Shown here piece after piece: positions 5,913 through 6,194 of a stretch of 6,194 nucleotides of DNA. Under the pieces are notes generated by a model. That model saw only the letters and a list, made by a program, of their open reading frames with translations. It had not been told where the DNA came from and made no database searches. How positions within the stretch are numbered: position 1 is the first letter of the stretch; every line of letters starts with the position of its first letter. The translations under genes and the position numbers were made by a program. This DNA comes from Methanobrevibacter sp. (GTDB taxonomy: Archaea > Methanobacteriota > Methanobacteria > Methanobacteriales > Methanobacteriaceae), in contig JAISIQ010000132.1 in assembly GCA_031261945.1 (NCBI GenBank), positions 1 through 6,194 of the forward strand. Direction: 5' to 3'.

Positions 5913-5978
5913 ATTAGTAATAATACTAATAATACTAATAATACTAGCACTATTATTATTACTAATATTTACTAATAT
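5913..5978. repeat. 9-bp tandem repeats within a 12-bp inverted repeat
   Basis: AGTAATAAT then ACTAATAAT twice and ACTAG run at 5916-5947 (about 3.5 units of 9 bp). The block is flanked by a perfect inverted repeat, ATTAGTAATAAT at 5913-5924 and ATTATTACTAAT at 5955-5966. TACTAATAT then occurs twice 10 bases apart (5960 and 5970). No coding potential is seen. Confidence 0.65.
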
Positions 5979-5997
5979 TATTAATATTAATAGAATT

Positions 5998-6019
5998 ATT
6001 ATACATTATTATGTATAAT
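5998..6019. repeat. 22-bp dyad in the pyrD divergent intergenic region
   Basis: Arms ATTATACAT (5998-6006) and ATGTATAAT (6011-6019) are perfect reverse complements around TATT. A further half-site GTATAAT recurs at 6024-6030. Size and symmetry resemble a dimeric regulator operator; the regulator is unknown. Confidence 0.6.
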
Positions 6020-6090
6020 TAGGTATAATATAATATAAATTATAGTTACTAGATATAATTATTAAAATATTAATTATAATATATATTTAA

Positions 6091-6126
6091 TAAGATTTAA
6101 TATATAATAAGATTTAATAAGATTTA
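6091..6126. repeat. Three TAAGATTTA repeats before the plus-strand gene
   Basis: TAAGATTTA occurs at 6091-6099, 6108-6116 and 6118-6126. A TATA-like TATATAATA (6101-6109) lies between the first two and would place transcription start near 6130 for the gene starting at 6153. Confidence 0.55.
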
Positions 6127-6152
6127 TAATTTCTGAAAATAAAGGTAAAAAT

Positions 6153-6194
6153 ATGGAATCTTTTATAACATATTGTATTGCTGGATTTATAGCT
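6153..6194 (+). CDS. Start of a divergent gene, first 14 codons, probably a membrane protein
   Basis: An ATG at 6153 opens a frame that reads MESFITYCIAGFIA to the window edge. A possible ribosome site AAAGGT lies at 6141-6146, 6 bases before the ATG, and a TATA-like box about 45-50 bases upstream. The residues seen are hydrophobic, suggesting an N-terminal membrane segment. Too little is present to name a family, and chance cannot be excluded with 14 codons. Confidence 0.5.
   Translation, partial: MESFITYCIAGFIA

Noticed and set aside
5913..6126. CRISPR array
   Set aside because: The repeats are 9-10 bp, contiguous or nearly so, without unique ~35-bp spacers or cas genes.

Overview
The window looks like a piece of a very AT-rich (roughly a quarter G+C by eye) methanogenic archaeon of the order Methanobacteriales, most like Methanobrevibacter or Methanosphaera. 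The main evidence is a family B DNA polymerase reading frame that stops cleanly just after catalytic motif C. This is the natural split polymerase described from Methanothermobacter. Archaeal TATA-like boxes, a mix of Shine-Dalgarno and apparently leaderless starts, and T-rich terminator-like tracts fit this. The genus is an inference, not a sequence match.

Layout, right to left, because all complete genes are on the minus strand: pyrD (dihydroorotate dehydrogenase catalytic subunit, start corrected to the ATG at 5820), pyrK (its FAD/2Fe-2S electron-transfer subunit), an AI-2E-family (UPF0118) membrane protein, the large subunit of split DNA polymerase B, and the 5' part of a small single-pass membrane protein running off the left edge. 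At the far right the first 14 codons of a plus-strand gene diverge from pyrD. The 314-base gap between pyrD and that gene holds dyads and 9-10 bp repeats that look regulatory. A 300-base gap between the transporter and polB holds a 103-bp imperfect tandem duplication of A-rich DNA, which is T-rich in the sense of transcription.

PyrD and PyrK together form the NAD-linked dihydroorotate dehydrogenase of pyrimidine synthesis and are probably co-transcribed. The transporter and the polymerase each seem to have their own promoter and no obvious functional link to them. The most unusual feature is PyrD. It carries three in-frame tandem-repeat inserts (9-bp and 12-bp units), adding about 100 residues to a normally ~300-residue enzyme, and each is placed in a helix-to-strand loop of the TIM barrel, on the face away from the active site. 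I see no mobile element, CRISPR array, tRNA or rRNA, and no clear candidate for a wholly new multi-gene system.
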